Part shown: positions 1 to 11,347 of the stretch, piece by piece
Layout of the letters: every line of letters starts with the position of its first letter
Position numbering within the stretch: position 1 is the first letter of the stretch
DNA from: Actinernus sp. WN-2022
Taxonomy: Eukaryota > Cnidaria > Anthozoa > Actiniaria > Actinernidae
Assembly: GCA_030867875.1 (NCBI GenBank)
Contig: JAOWCC010001589.1
Coordinates: 76,903,537 to 76,967,536, forward strand
Reading direction: 5' to 3'
Length of the DNA: 64,000 bases
Position numbers and translations under genes: made by a program
Notes under the pieces: generated by a model
Seen by the model: the letters and a program-made list of their open reading frames with translations, nothing else
What the model was told of the DNA's origin: nothing
Database searches by the model: none

Positions 1-11
1 GCTTCTCTGGC

Positions 12-177
12 TAACATTACTAGAATTCATTCTCGAAATTAAGTAAAGCCTAAGACAGATTATATAAATATAAAATTAATTAATCAATTAATTAATTTAT
101 TTATTTATTTATATAATCTGTCTTAGGCTTCACTCAACTTCTAGAATAAATTCTAGTAATGAATTCTAGTAATGTTA
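12..177. mobile_element. Palindromic MITE or foldback fragment
   Basis: Two nested inverted-repeat pairs share one centre. Positions 12-31 pair with 158-177 (TAACATTACTAGAATTCATT) and 46-69 pair with 107-130 (AAGCCTAAGACAG...). The AT-rich middle is made of TTAATTAA and TTTATTTA steps. There is no coding content. The left edge may continue outside the window. Confidence 0.7.
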
Positions 178-675
178 ATTAATTGATTAATTAATTAAAT
201 TCATTACAAAATTTCGTCGACGTCGACGAAGCGTCCGCCATTTTGATCTGGTCAGACAGAACTTCTATATTAGGCATCAGATTAGTCATTAACTAATTCC
301 ACAGGCTACCCAATCACAGTCCACAGGCTACCCAGTCAAAGATGAAATCACCAGTTTTAGTGTAGATGGGAAAGAATTTGTTGCCAAGAGAACTTGAAAT
401 TGCTAATATAAAACAAAAAATCCAGTAATTTGCTTCAAAAAGGTTAAAAAATGGCGTGTTTCCCAAAAAGTTGCCTGAAGTTGCTCTGTGGCCAAAAGTT
501 GCTGTCTGCCAAAAAAGTTGCTCATAAAGCCAAATTGCGCTAAAAAGTTGCCGAGCGCAATCTGGAAAGGCCTAGTGCTGACGCGAGAAAGTTATAGACA
601 ACGCTGGCTCTTTCAAAGCTGTCACGCTTTGTAACGAAACTTCCTTGTACGTTTTCTAATATCGTTGTAAAAAAC
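178..675. other. No gene; short AAAAGTTGC motif run
   Basis: No open frame with recognisable content. From about 460 to 560 the motif AAAAGTTGC or a close variant recurs four to five times (as in 'aaaaagttgcc', 'aaaagttgctg', 'aaaaagttgct'), suggesting a decayed simple repeat. Confidence 0.5.
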
Positions 676-856
676 AAATTTCCTCTGGTTTTCCGTGGTG
701 TGGAGTCTTATTTACCACGATTTACGTCATCACATGGTCAAAATTTGTTGTGGACTCACACGGCTGCGCCATGTGAGTCCACAACAAATTTTGACCATGT
801 GATGACGTAAATCGTGGTAAATAAGACTCCACACCACGGAAAACCAGAGGAAATTT
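676..856. mobile_element. Long perfect palindrome (hairpin MITE)
   Basis: Positions 676-760 are, as far as can be read, the exact reverse complement of 772-856, leaving an 11-base loop. The arms begin AAATTTCCTCTGG and end at GTGGACTCACA. The lack of divergence between arms suggests a young element or arm homogenisation. Open frames crossing it are artefacts of the palindrome. Confidence 0.85.
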
Positions 857-1530
857 TCTAAATAGACAGCGCTGAAAAACGTCTGCGCATGCTCAACCGC
901 GCGCGACCGAAGGCTGGGGACAACAACATGCACCTATTACAAAGTAAAGGGAAAATGGCGGCTGATTTGAAATTTTGAAGTCTGAGTCACGTTTTGTGGC
1001 AAAGCAAGGTGCCTGAAATTGGGTTAAGGTTTTGATTTTCAAAAGTTTGGGGTTTATTAATTTTACTAGCACATACCGTATGTGCCTTAGACATCTTTCT
1101 TTGTACCAAGGTTGAAAAATGACCCGAAACATACGGTCGCGATCTTCCGACATCTTAAAACGGTAATTTCAGCGACAGTCATTTGCGTTGGATAAGAGTT
1201 TTTCCGTAGTTTTGCCGCAAACAGTTGTTTCAAACTCTTACAGAATTCTCATTGATAACCAAGAAAGACATATTTTGAATACCGTGATTTTAACACCGAG
1301 AATCAGACTATAATATGTAGACTTTCTCAAAGTCCTTCTTAGCCCACACACGAAGGACTTTTCCCACTTGCAGCACCCCAAATTTACCGGTTGATTTTTC
1401 AACCGGAGGCGTGGCTTATGACGTACTAAGATTTGCCCAATCACAAAGCGTCAATTCGTCAGGCATTGTATGTTAATGCTGCAAGTCAGTCGACCGTGGA
1501 TGTGGTATTTACAATTTGAGTGTGTACTCA
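857..1530. other. No recognisable gene
   Basis: Only short, low-quality open frames occur here, none resembling a known domain. Nothing repeated or structured stands out. Confidence 0.5.
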
Positions 1531-2512
1531 TAAGGGGTGGACCATCAGAAATCCTGGGAGGGGGGGGTGGGTAGTCCAAAAATATTATTTGTGCAAGGCT
1601 GAATGTCCCAAAAAAATATTCCTGCAAGCACTAAGGCACAAAAAAAAATTCTTGCAAAGGAACGTAACTGATGCATTGTTCAATTTTTGTTTTGAAAAAA
1701 TACTAGCAATTCAGTTTTACCAAATATAGTTCTAAAGATTACCCACACAGTCTGTAACTAATTTTCAGGTGTTTCCAGATGAAAACAACCTCCCCGGCCT
1801 TCATAAAAATAGTTTAGTCACTGTTGTCATGGAAATATCAACTGGCGTTAATTACTGAAGGCTCAGATTATTCTCTGATGCCATTAGTTTTTGCAACCGC
1901 GTCTAACGTCAGGTTTCATTGAGTAAACTTCAACTGATGTGCACATTCTCAAAGATTACTGAGTCTGTGCCAGTAATTTCGAACACATGGAAATATTTTC
2001 ATGTATTGTCTTGTGCAAAACATCATGGACAGTTAAATATTGGGGTATGCATTTTTGATTTTGGCCTGAATAGAGCCAAGCAATGAAAGACCGGGACTAA
2101 CTGATGATGCATTCTAAGGCGATCAAATTAAATTCCTCACATCATTGGGGTCGTTACAAAAAACTGCGGCTCAAAGTAAATAAACAAGTCAAGGAATGTA
2201 AAGCAAATTACTATAAAGAAAACTTTAAATGGCAAACTATGAAAAACTTGGAAAACTATGGAAAACTATAAATGAATGATTGACTTGCAGTAATACATTT
2301 GTAAGATCTAATGATGGCTCCCAGCCGACCTTTATCCAATCTGATGGGAAACAGTTAACAGCGCCAACGTCGATCGCTTGTCAGTGCTCTTAACAACCAC
2401 TTCACATCGATCGGACCTTTTTTAGCAGCAAAGTTTCAATCTCAAACCCTGACCCTATTTGACCCAAAATCCGAGCTGCCCCCTTTAACCCTGATTGCCC
2501 CTTCTTTAAATA

Positions 2513-2530
2513 AACCCTAACCCTAACCCT
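2513..2530. repeat. Short telomere-like CCCTAA run
   Basis: About two and a half units of CCCTAA lie within a wider stretch (2440-2615) rich in CCCTGACCCTA-like steps. This is far too short for a telomere. It is probably internal to a MITE, since a related 'caaaaccctgaccc' recurs at about 2820. Confidence 0.45.
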
Positions 2531-2893
2531 GTGAAATAAATTGTTCACCTGAAAAGGAATTAAACTCAAATCCTGACCCTGATCTGCCCAAATTAGGTCA
2601 AAACCCTGACCCTACCTGTATTGAGTTCTCTACTTCATCAAGGATTGGACTGAGCGTTTGCTTACAAATCTTGAGTCGGCGAGATGTGTAAGAGAGCGTT
2701 TTACATATCGATCATGTTACAAGTATAATCACATAGGTCACATAGCACGCGGCCGTGGCGTGATGAATGACTAACAGGATATAACGTAATATCATGACAC
2801 TACCTGCCCAAACTAAGCTCAAAACCCTGACCCACCCCCGCGTCACATACATAATACGTCACAAACAGGAGTACCCCCCTCCCCCCCCTGGGT

Positions 2894-3366
2894 ATTCTAC
2901 CTGCTGTAAGTAAGATTCTTGAAAGGGCTGTACATCATCCGGGCTCGAAAGAGAAAATCCTCACACCTAATCAGTTTGGTTTCCGCCCGAGGTTATCTAC
3001 TGAAATTGGCTTAGCACACTTCACTGAAAACATTCTACAACACAGGACAATGGCAAGGTGACTGGTGTAGTATTCTTAGACCTGTCCAAGGCTTTTGTGA
3101 CTGTGGACCACAACCTTTTGCTGACAAAGCTCAAGGCCATTGGTGCTTGCAGTGAAGTTGTAATTTGGTTTACCTCCTACCTTCAGTTGATAACCGACAC
3201 CAAATAACTGCAATAGGCGACTGTTAGTCCTTTTCGTACTCAGTACGAGTTGGCGTGCCACAGGAGTATTCTCGGTCCTCTCTTGTTCTTGGTTTACGTC
3301 ATTGACCTTCCTATTACTGTAGATCATTGCCAAGTGACCATGTACGCTTATGAGACCGTGATATAC
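2894..3366 (+). pseudogene. Dead LINE reverse transcriptase fragment
   Basis: Conceptual reading gives blocks typical of a non-LTR reverse transcriptase: ILPAVSKILERAV, then NQFGFRPRLSTE, then VFLDLSKAFVTVDHNLL (motif A), then GVPQ, a frameshift, and SILGPLLFLVYVIDLP (motif B region), ending in YAYETVIY where an active enzyme has YADD. The motif A aspartate after AF is valine, both catalytic aspartates of the YADD box are lost, and at least one small deletion shifts the frame. It is clearly non-functional. No endonuclease remains. It sits inside the inverted-repeat element at 1534-4310. Confidence 0.85.
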
Positions 3367-3529
3367 TGTAGCCGTCCTTGTACATCGTCATATTTTAATA
3401 TATAAGTATGTCAATGGACTCATTGATTATGATTTTAATATCTTAAAGAACAGTGACATTCACATGTATAATATGAGGAGAAAGAACGATTTTAGAATCA
3501 AGCTTAATAGACCAGTTCGCGGTAAATTC

Positions 3530-3775
3530 CGACATTTGGAAAGGGGTGCAAACATAGCGCGAAATAGTGTTTGTATGGGAATCGATGGGAATCCGATGCC
3601 ACATAAAATCCGTAAAATCGAATTTCTGAAATATTCTTCAGATACAAACTTAAGATACCAGGTAAAGGATTAACATATCGAAATTTGAGAGATGTAGTTG
3701 TGCTGTGAAGCGTACAATCGTGTTTTCAGTTTTCCATACATTGTCTGTAAATTTACACGCGGAATTCGACTCATT
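3530..3775. repeat. Dispersed repeat, family A, copy 1
   Basis: This stretch resembles 45231-45450 and the palindromic copy at 61970-62210. Shared blocks include 'gtgtttgtatgggaat', 'ccgatgcca', 'ttctgaaatatt', 'gagatgtagttgtgctg' and 'ccatacattgtctgtaaatt'. It is non-coding; the 69-residue open frame here has no support. A 30-base ATT microsatellite follows at about 3785-3812. Confidence 0.65.
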
Positions 3776-4313
3776 CAGTTATAACATTAATAATATTATT
3801 ATTATTATTATATGATATTATGGTTGTATTCACAGGCTATAAATATGTACTAATTAATTCGACAATTTCATTCTCAAACCCTATTGAAGTCAAAGGCATA
3901 CAAAGGTTATTCCAAAATGCCAAATTTGCAAGAAAATGCTAGGGAACAGTCTAATGCTATGGTTTAAGTTGCATATATTACAGTATGGCTTAAATTTATT
4001 ATCACTAGGTCTATTATATATTCATTTACACATTATTCATTTAATTTAAACTCAAGGTTAAACTGGTATTTTTTTTGTTATATGAAATATATTAGAATGG
4101 GTTCTATACATACTTCAGTTTACGATAATCATAAACTTAGACCTATTATGAACATTTAAGCGTTGTACCTATAGAATGTGCACCGAAAAAAAAAATCGTG
4201 CAGAGCTGTCGCCTTTAAAAAACATTCTTGCAGAACTCACAATGCTAAAAAAAATATCGTGCACAAAAAGTTTTCCACCCCCCCTCCCAGGATTTCTAAT
4301 GGTCCACCCCTAA

Positions 4314-4928
4314 AGAGTTTGTCAAAGCGCGAAATATAAGCTCCGCCCCTGAAACGTGTTTTCGCGCCAAGACATAACCCGATTCAATTTCCTGCAAGTG
4401 AAACAAGTCGAACTCGCGCTCGCTTTTTGACCCAGTAATCGCTTACCCAGTGACTAAACGAGTTCGACTTGGAGCAAGTCTATATAATATGCTGTAAACG
4501 AGTCACACGCACCGAGGAATGGGCTGTTATGTGGCCGCGGGCATGTAGACAAGATCGATGGTGGCGAATTTTTGACAAGGTTCACTTTATAAGGGATACA
4601 CGGGCAGGGTTGGAAAGCAGAGAAAAAATAGAACGATTTCTCGAACCACTGCTCGGTATGCGCGTATACGTTAACTGGGGATGACGGACGATTCAAGGGT
4701 CTCTTTTATTCTACTACCGCTAAGTGAAAATCTAGTCGGAATAACTAAACTACACATTCCAAATGCAAGACATTTGCACTACAGCTAAATCGTCAATATA
4801 AAGGATTTTTGTTTGCCTTCTCCCTAGCATTACAGTGCACTTTGTCGTAAAAATATCCCAAGAGATTCTATCCACTCATTGTGTGGACTGGTCAACCGCT
4901 AACTTAATCCACTCATTACTCATTATGG
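4314..4928. other. No recognisable gene; short inverted repeat
   Basis: An 11-base inverted repeat (AGTCGAACTCG near 4408 and CGAGTTCGACT near 4460) is the only structure noted. Two overlapping open frames on opposite strands (about 70-80 residues) have no recognisable features. Confidence 0.4.
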
Positions 4929-5190
4929 GGGAGCTCGGATGGCGCAGTGGTTAAGGGCTTCGCCTCTCACCTCTGTGGCCCAGGTTCGAATCCCGGACGC
5001 GGCGCCATGTGGGAGTTGAGTTTGTTGGTATCTCGCCCTTGCTCCGAGGGTTTTTCTCCGGGTTCTCCGGTTTTCCTCCCTCCGCAAAATCCAACACGCT
5101 AAATTCCAATTCGATCTGTGGTGGATTAGTCGGGACCTGGCGTTGATCAGCCCCCATGGTTGTTTCAGGTCTAGTTAGAAATTCAGAGAG
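4929..5190 (+). mobile_element. tRNA-derived SINE, copy 1
   Basis: The 5' part has an RNA polymerase III A box (TGGCGCAGTGG, 4940-4950) and B box (GGTTCGAATCC, 4983-4993) at tRNA-like spacing. A unique body follows ('cgcccttgctccgagg', 'ctccggttttcctccctcc', 'caacacgctaaatt'). The same structure recurs at 60401-60650, which shows it is a dispersed SINE family and not a tRNA gene. The shared region ends at 'gttagaaattcag' (5186). Confidence 0.85.
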
Positions 5191-5362
5191 TTTTATCGGA
5201 GCCCAATCGAAGGTCCATTGTACAATAGTAACTGATAGGGCATTCCAAAATGAACCAGAAGACATACCTCATTGGTATTTTATAATCAAGGCATTAACTG
5301 TCGTTTTATTTCAAGAAATATAGTCATAAATTATTTGTTTGAATTAATTACCATTATAATTA

Positions 5363-7091
5363 CTCGGGCCAGGCCTTTGGCCGGCACGAGTCTTAAATCG
5401 CAAGTGTCTTTTTTTTCAAGTCGAACTTTTCGCCGTTAACCAATCAGATTGCACAGGAGCTCATTGTTCGATGGACAATATTTCCCGAGGGAGGGATTGT
5501 GGAGGGTATAATCGACCTTGTATTGATGGAGGATGGACAAGAAAACATACAGTGTGTTAGGAAATGCGAGTAACAAGAAGTATCATAGACGTTTTGTTAA
5601 TAAAAGCAGTTCCTGCATTGCTCAACGCGAATCTTTTTTGTTCAACATCTACATTTCGAGGCGGGTGGTGTGAATGATGACAATATTACCCAGAGGTCTG
5701 TAAGTTTTTCGCTCGCTGTTGATATTGTTGCATGTCCATCGAGGCTTCGAGTTTGCATGTTTTTTTGTATTTTGCATCTTGTGCTCAGTATTACACATCA
5801 CTTACATTAACACTGTCATTATACAGTCGTAACTACGACGCTAGACAGTTCAAAGGCACAAAAATCTCTTTACGAGCACTTTTGAACTTCAGTGCTGTCT
5901 CATTATATTTTAAAGCGATAGCTCAAAAGTATACTCAAAAAATACTCTCAACTGAGATACAAATAAACTGTCAGCAAAGTGATAATTTGTGAACTTCAAG
6001 TTCAAGCGTGATACAGTGTAATGTATGAGTCAATTCCCAACCCGTGCATGCCCCTCCCCTGATTCAGTCCTGCCTGCAGATTACATATATCCATGTACAA
6101 GGCACATATTACCAGTTAACCATAGAACTTTGTATCAATGCACTGAACAAATGTTGCTTAGAATTTTGAACATCACGGGACAATTAACTTTTATATGTAC
6201 ATCTATTTCAATGCTACATGTATGTCTCCAGTCTTGACTAAAGTGCTGGAAATGAAAGCACCTATTTGGAGATGGTACATCTATGCAGTTGACAGTGGAA
6301 GTAGTTGGTAATTTACTAATTACAGCTAAATAACTGTTTTAAGTGACATGGAGGGGAATTGTACCCACCGTTGTACTTCCCTATATCATGCTGTATGCCT
6401 ATAAAGCTAATGAACTTCAAAGCTGATTCAGCAAGTCCAGAAAAATAACCATCAAGGAACATCATATTACCAGTTCAGCACAGAACTTTATACCAGTTCA
6501 TTGGGAGGACAGCTGCATGTAGTTGACAATGGATGTAGTTGGTAATTGACAGCTATATAACTGTTTCCAATGACATGGAAGGGAATCTCATACACCAACC
6601 TCGTGACCAGGGTCTTCTCGGTCAGATCCAAGATGGCGGCTACTCCGAGAGAAGACCCTGGTAAACGCTGAATCAAGTGACCAAAAATCTCCAGAAATCC
6701 TGGAGATTTTAATCACGTGATTTGTGCATCCAATATGGCGGCCAAGCTAAATATGGAAATGTTAACACGTGCCCACAAACCATAGGATCTTTTGTATGGT
6801 GGTATTTTTTATATTCGATTAAATAATATTTCACATACTCAGACGCAATCATTTTTCGTTTATAACATTGCTAATATATGTGGCACCAGCCTAGTCCCAG
6901 GTATTGTGGCTGGTATTTTCTGATTGTGTTAACAGATCCCAGTGTTTTCTACTGGTTTGTGACATCACAGCTCATCCCAAACCTGTACAAACCACAGGAA
7001 TCAATTCAACCCAATCCCAAAAATTACCATGCATCATACTTATAGACTGATTTGGAGTGGCCCGAGTATAGGCTGCATACAGCCTCTTGTT
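5363..7091 (+). mobile_element. Helentron-like (HINE-type) element, copy 1
   Basis: The 5' end is a hairpin-forming CTCGGGCC...GGCACGAG preceded by ATTA. The 3' end has the complementary GGCCCGAGT (about 7059-7068), then a stem-loop AGGCTGCATACAGCCT and CTTGTT. Short subterminal inverted repeats plus a 3' stem-loop are the signature of Helentron-derived non-autonomous elements (DINE-1 type). The same two ends recur in three more elements here. No coding region was recognised inside. Hairpins lie at 6607-6661 (CCAGGGTCTTCTC arms) and 6687-6711. Confidence 0.55.
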
Positions 7092-8072
7092 ATGAAAGAA
7101 ACACGAGCCTGATGCATGAAAATAAAGCCTTAAAATCCAAACTAAAAACGGCAGAAGATGAAAGAGACTCCCTAAGGCTTGCCCTGACGCTAGTAAGCAA
7201 AAGATCACTATCAAAATACCGGGTGAACTTCCAAATCTAAACCAAAACCTAGGCCTGAGGCGCTGAGCGAGAATCGAACTTCTCAGGGTGACGTAATGAT
7301 AAGCATGCGCAGAGTTGCCGGAAGTCCGTGATTCGCGGACTTCCGGATCGGATTCTTCCAGAGCCCTATTATTTCGTCGAGCATGCGCAGTAAGAAACAA
7401 ATGGGATCTGGGTACGAGATTGCGGACCGCGGTGACAGTACTTTATGGTAGCTAAAAAAGTGACAGGGTATTCTAAAGTCTAGCCCCGGGAGGCGGTCTA
7501 AACATAGATTGAAACATGTTCTATAGTAAAAGTAATCATAGATTATCAAACGCCTCTCGGGTTTCAATTGTTTTCTGTGTTGTATAGAATACAATCAACC
7601 CTATTCAGATGTGTATAAACTGCATCCCAGTTTTCATGACCAAGGCTGTCTCCATAATACTGACTAAGTGTCAGTGATTACACTCCAGTGTACTAGAACA
7701 TAAAATATATGTGCATGTGTGTAAACTACACCTTCAGAGGATTCAAATTATTCTTCAAGTGAGACCAAGGCTGGCTGCAGAATATTGAGTGCCCATTGTT
7801 ATTGCTGAATAATTTGTGATCATATTAGGGTACACAGCAATAAAGAGTACTTTAAATTTCCCTCACCTTGTTTTGATATTTAAGTTCCTTGACATATCCA
7901 AGTGTGGTTATACCTAGCTGAATGCAGTGTTAATTTGTATAACCACGATGAAACCACCACGATGCACACATGTAAAAAAGCTTCTTCACAACTCACACTG
8001 AAATATTCATATCCATATATTTCTTTTCAGGTATGATTTCTTGCATCTTGATCATTTGCAGTTTTGGTATCG
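7092..8072. other. No gene; hairpin-bearing intergenic DNA
   Basis: A perfect short hairpin, CCGGAAGTCCG...CGGACTTCCGG, lies at about 7318-7346, flanked by AGCATGCGCAG in direct copies (about 7301 and 7380). No coding signal is seen to 8072. Confidence 0.45.
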
Positions 8073-8096
8073 GCAAAGTACGGTGGCCCACAGCTG

Positions 8097-8500
8097 TCAC
8101 ATCAAATTCAAGTCGCTCACATCAAATTCAAGTCACTCACATCAAATTCAAGTCGCTCACATCAAATTCAAGTCGCTCACATCAAATTCAAGTCGCTCAC
8201 ATCAAATTCAAGTCGCTCACATCAAATTCAAGTCGTTCACATCAAATTCAAGTCGCTCACATCAAATTCAAGTCGCTCACATCAAATTCAAATTCAAGTC
8301 GCTCACATCAAATTCAAGTCGCTCACATCAAATTCAAGTCGCTCACATCAAATTCAAGTCGTTCACATCAAATTCAAGTCGCTCACATCAAATTCAAGTC
8401 GCTCACATCAAATTCAAATTCAAATCACTCACATCAAATTCAAGTCGCTCACATCAAATTCAAATCGCTCACATCATCAAATTCAAATCGCTCACAATTC
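8097..8500 (+). repeat. FB1 left 20-bp tandem array
   Basis: About 20 head-to-tail copies of a 20-bp unit (CACATCAAATTCAAGTCGCT). Some units have a 6-bp AAATTC expansion and single changes (GTTCAC, AAATCA). Because 20 is not a multiple of three, all three plus frames cycle through the same peptide pieces and appear open. This is a satellite array and not coding sequence. Confidence 0.95.
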
Positions 8501-8536
8501 GTTGCTGCGACGTATTCGGTCAGCGGCTAACTGAAC

Positions 8537-9160
8537 TATTCACTGATCACTTTGTTTACTTTTGAGACGCCAATATAACAATCATGGTATTGCGTCTCAG
8601 AATACCAGCCTCTGATTGGCTCTTGCGCGAGCCCTTGCAGTTACATGGGTTCCAGGTCAAGGTCAAAAGTCGTTTGTTCAACAGCAAGATTTCTACAATT
8701 TCACCTTCAAAACACTGTAAATTACAAGATAAGCATCATTCAATCCTAAAGGTAAGGTTGGCATTGTAGTTTCCGTCAGAAATCTAACACTCTTATTCGC
8801 TAAAAGTACAATTTTCATAATTTTTGAAGAGATTTCAAAACACGTCGCGAAAGTTTTCGCCACTCAAGCCGTGAAACCGTTGCCATAGATATACTAGGCG
8901 CCTTTTGAGAATTGAAATTACGATAAGAATAAGTTTGGTGCTTCATTCTCTTCTTTCTTTTAACAATTCCCGACTTAACTGTTGAATCGCGATACAAAAC
9001 TAATTGAGATTTTGAGACGCGATACCGAATTATATTGCCGGCGTTGGAAGAAAATATGTTCTTCGTATTGGGCTTCGTCGCTGCGCGACTCCGCCCAATA
9101 CGGAATATATTTTCTCCCAACTGGCCGGCAATATAATTCGGTATCGCGTCTCAAAATCTC
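8537..9160. mobile_element. Insertion in FB1 left arm with long palindrome
   Basis: This DNA has no counterpart in the right arm of FB1. It contains a palindrome with 37-base arms at 9006-9042 and 9124-9160 (GAGATTTTGAGACGCGATAC...), with further imperfect pairing inward ('gaagaaaatat' and 'atattttctcc'). A smaller inverted pair GAGACGCCAAT...ATTGCGTCTC lies near 8563-8597. No gene is recognised. Confidence 0.6.
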
Positions 9161-9548
9161 AATAGCGATACTTACTGTTTGTAAACACTGACGTCATTTA
9201 TATATTTGCATATATAATGTGGTTGGCAAAAAAAACCGCGTGTTTGTATGACTTGTATGACTTGTATGGGAACTAGCGATTTAGGCCTCACAAAATACAT
9301 CTAAAGTCTCAATTCTGATTCCAAATCTTAATTCCTTTATAAGACTTATAAGTTAAGAGCATATAAGCTTCGATGAAAGGGCTTGCTTGCATTTTGGAAG
9401 AACAAGAAAGTAATTTGGCGATGAATAAGCACCGACCTGTGATATTTTATAAGCATCTGACTGGGTTCACGCTTCGTTTCTGCCAACCACAGAAAGCAAC
9501 AAATGTAGCGTGACTGGCCTGTGTGACGTCACAGTAAGTATCGCTATT
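9161..9548. mobile_element. Small MITE in FB1 left arm
   Basis: Terminal inverted repeats AATAGCGATACTTACTGT at 9161 and ACAGTAAGTATCGCTATT ending at 9548, with TGACGT steps just inside both. 388 bp, no coding content, directly abutting the palindromic insertion on its left. Confidence 0.7.
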
Positions 9549-9619
9549 AGTTTATAGTACTGTCAGTCACGTCGTGCTACAGACTACAGTCGTTTGAAGA
9601 GTCGTTTTACAGCCTTATA

Positions 9620-9692
9620 ATGTTTTGTTATGAGTGTGGAGGGCAAACAAATGCAGCCTCCAACTTCTGCCAGAACTGTGGCCAAGGGCAAG
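9620..9692 (+). CDS. Zinc-ribbon mini-exon, FB1 left arm (partial)
   Basis: This is an open segment from an ATG to a consensus splice donor (CAAG|GTGAGT). It encodes about 24 residues beginning MFCYECGG and continuing NFCQNCGQ, that is two CxxCG knuckles about a dozen residues apart, the pattern of a short zinc ribbon. It may be the first exon of a lost gene, most likely of the parental transposon. A matching exon lies in the opposite arm at 10864-10936 on the minus strand with one changed residue (E to K). No downstream exon was found, so it is a partial or relic gene. The donor and ATG are seen directly; the function is inferred only from cysteine spacing. Confidence 0.5.
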
Positions 9693-9701
9693 GTGAGTTA
9701 A

Positions 9702-10418
9702 AGGGATACCCGAGTGAAAAACACATTGGGGCTCAAAAGAATCTTCAACATGTTCTTTGTTCAGAAAATGTATTAAAATTTGATCAAACGTTTTTAGTAT
9801 TAAGAACGAGCACCTCAAAGTTGGCCCCGCGAAGACATGGGCGCCGCCATCTTTGTTTGCATTTACGGAAGTGACGTCACTTCGTCCCACCAGCGTATCG
9901 CGGCTACTTGTCTTTGTATGATTTTCACACGCTCGGAATTAAAGTGGATATATTTTCATCGAGATTGCAGAGGAATTCTTACAGAAACCGGAATTATGAT
10001 GAAGACGACATTATGAGAAAAGTTTAGAAGACTGGGAGGAGGAAGAAAAGCGAGAAATTATCAGACGAACAACAAGGTCTCGTAACTGCCATTTAATAAC
10101 AGCAAAACAACATGGCTTAAAAGACTCGAGTGACTTCTGAATAAGTATAAGAACTACAATGTATGTGAGGTACAGTTAAGGCGTTTATCATCCTAAAAAC
10201 ACCTAATAAGTGAGAGAGTGAGAACGCTGGTGGGACGAAGTGACGTCACTTCCGTAAATGCAAACAAAGATGGCGGCGCCCATGTCTTCGCGGGGCCAAC
10301 TTTGAGGTGCTCGTTCTTAATACTAAAAACCTTTGATCAAATTTTAATACATTTTCTGAACAAAGAACATGTTGAAGATTCTTTTGAGCCCCAATGTGTT
10401 TTTCACTCGGGTATCCCT
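9702..10418. mobile_element. TTAA-flanked inverted-repeat element nested in FB1
   Basis: The ends AGGGATACCCGAGTG and CACTCGGGTATCCCT are flanked by TTAA on both sides (9698-9701 and 10419-10422). The inverted repeat extends about 195 bases, to 'cttcgtcccaccagcg' near 9897 and its complement near 10225. TTAA duplication with AGGG ends suggests a Kolobok- or piggyBac-type non-autonomous element. It sits 9 bases after the mini-exon donor, so it post-dates FB1. The open frames across its arms are mirror artefacts. Confidence 0.75.
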
Positions 10419-10863
10419 TTAAGAAGTATCGATAAATTATTAAGGACATGTAAATACAGTATGTTGCCTAGTATCGGGTCAGTTTACAGGCAATCCAAGC
10501 TCTAATTTGTGTATTTGTCAGTATTTATATGGGAACTACATGTACTAAACGGGGGAAATCACGAATTTTACCACTATTGAAATAAACATACATTTTCTTC
10601 TATATCTGTTGTCCTTTGTCATTTATTAGCGATTTGGGTCTCGACAAAGGACAACAGATAGAGGAAATGTTTGTTTATTTCAGTTGATTTAACGTATCAC
10701 TAGTGGTAAAATTCGTGATTTTCCCCGTTTAGTACATGTAATTCCCATACAAATACTGACAAATACACAAATTAGAGCTTGGATTGCCTGTAAACTGACC
10801 CGATACTAGGCAACATACTGTATTTACATGTCCTTAATAATTTATCGATACTTCTTAACTCAC

Positions 10864-10936
10864 CTTGCCCTTGGCCACAGTTCTGGCAGAAGTTGGAGGC
10901 TGCATTTGTTTGCCCTCCACACTTATAACAAAACAT
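10864..10936 (-). CDS. Zinc-ribbon mini-exon, FB1 right arm (partial)
   Basis: Mirror copy of the 9620-9692 exon, on the minus strand: ATG, MFCYKCGG, then NFCQNCGQ, ending in CAAG|GTGAGT. The two exons point toward each other across the FB1 centre. The right arm lacks the TTAA insertion and shows the uninterrupted intron start (GTGAGTTAAGAAGTATCG). As with the left copy, no second exon is seen. Confidence 0.5.
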
Positions 10937-11098
10937 TATAAGGCTGTAAAACGACTCTTCAAACGACTGTAGTCTGTAGCACGACGTGACTGACAGTACT
11001 GCTGCAGTACTGCACAAAAGGAGATCGAGCGAGCACATGGACAGTGAGAGACTGGGGATTAGTTCAGTTAGCCGCTGACCGAATACGTCGCAGCAACG

Positions 11099-11347
11099 AA
11101 TTGTGAGCGATTTGAATTTGATGAGAGCGACTTGAATTTGATGTGAGTGATTTGAATTTGATGTGAGCGATTTGAATTTGATGTGAGCGATTTGAATTTG
11201 ATGTGAGCGACTTGAATTTGATGTGAGCGACTTGAATTTGATGTGAACGACTTGAATTTGATGTGAACGACTTGAATTTGATGTGAGCGACTTGAATTTG
11301 ATGTGAGCGACTTGAATTTGATGTGAGCGACTTGAATTTGATGTGAC
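11099..11347 (-). repeat. FB1 right 20-bp tandem array
   Basis: Reverse-complement counterpart of the left array (TGTGAGCGACTTGAATTTGA units), about 12 copies. It is shorter than the left array, so array length has changed independently in the two arms. Confidence 0.95.

Larger units (their letters stand above)
1534..4310. mobile_element. PIF/Harbinger-type inverted-repeat element, composite
   Basis: The left end GGGGTGGACCATCAGAAATC and the right end GATTTCTAATGGTCCACCCC are inverted repeats. Both are followed inward by a G or C run and A-rich segments with 'cttgca'/'tgcaag'. Each end abuts TAA (1531-1533 and 4311-4313), matching the TWA target duplication of PIF/Harbinger. No transposase is visible. 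The inside holds a dead LINE fragment, a telomere-like stretch and another repeat copy, so this is a nest of insertions. It is also possible that two solo ends bracket unrelated DNA. Confidence 0.55.

Noticed and set aside
2513..2530. Telomere or chromosome end
   Set aside because: Only about two and a half CCCTAA units within unrelated repeat DNA.
4931..5005. Functional tRNA gene (also at 60405-60480)
   Set aside because: A and B boxes are present, but the same extended non-tRNA body follows in both copies, which makes them SINEs.
8097..8500. CRISPR-like array
   Set aside because: Repeats are directly contiguous with no unique spacers, in a eukaryotic context with an inverted partner array.
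8033..8565. Three overlapping frames with SNSSRSHQIQVAHIKFK repeats, and mirror frames at 10772-11387
   Set aside because: A 20-bp array read in three frames gives the same peptide cycle; this is array sequence in FB1 arms and not protein.
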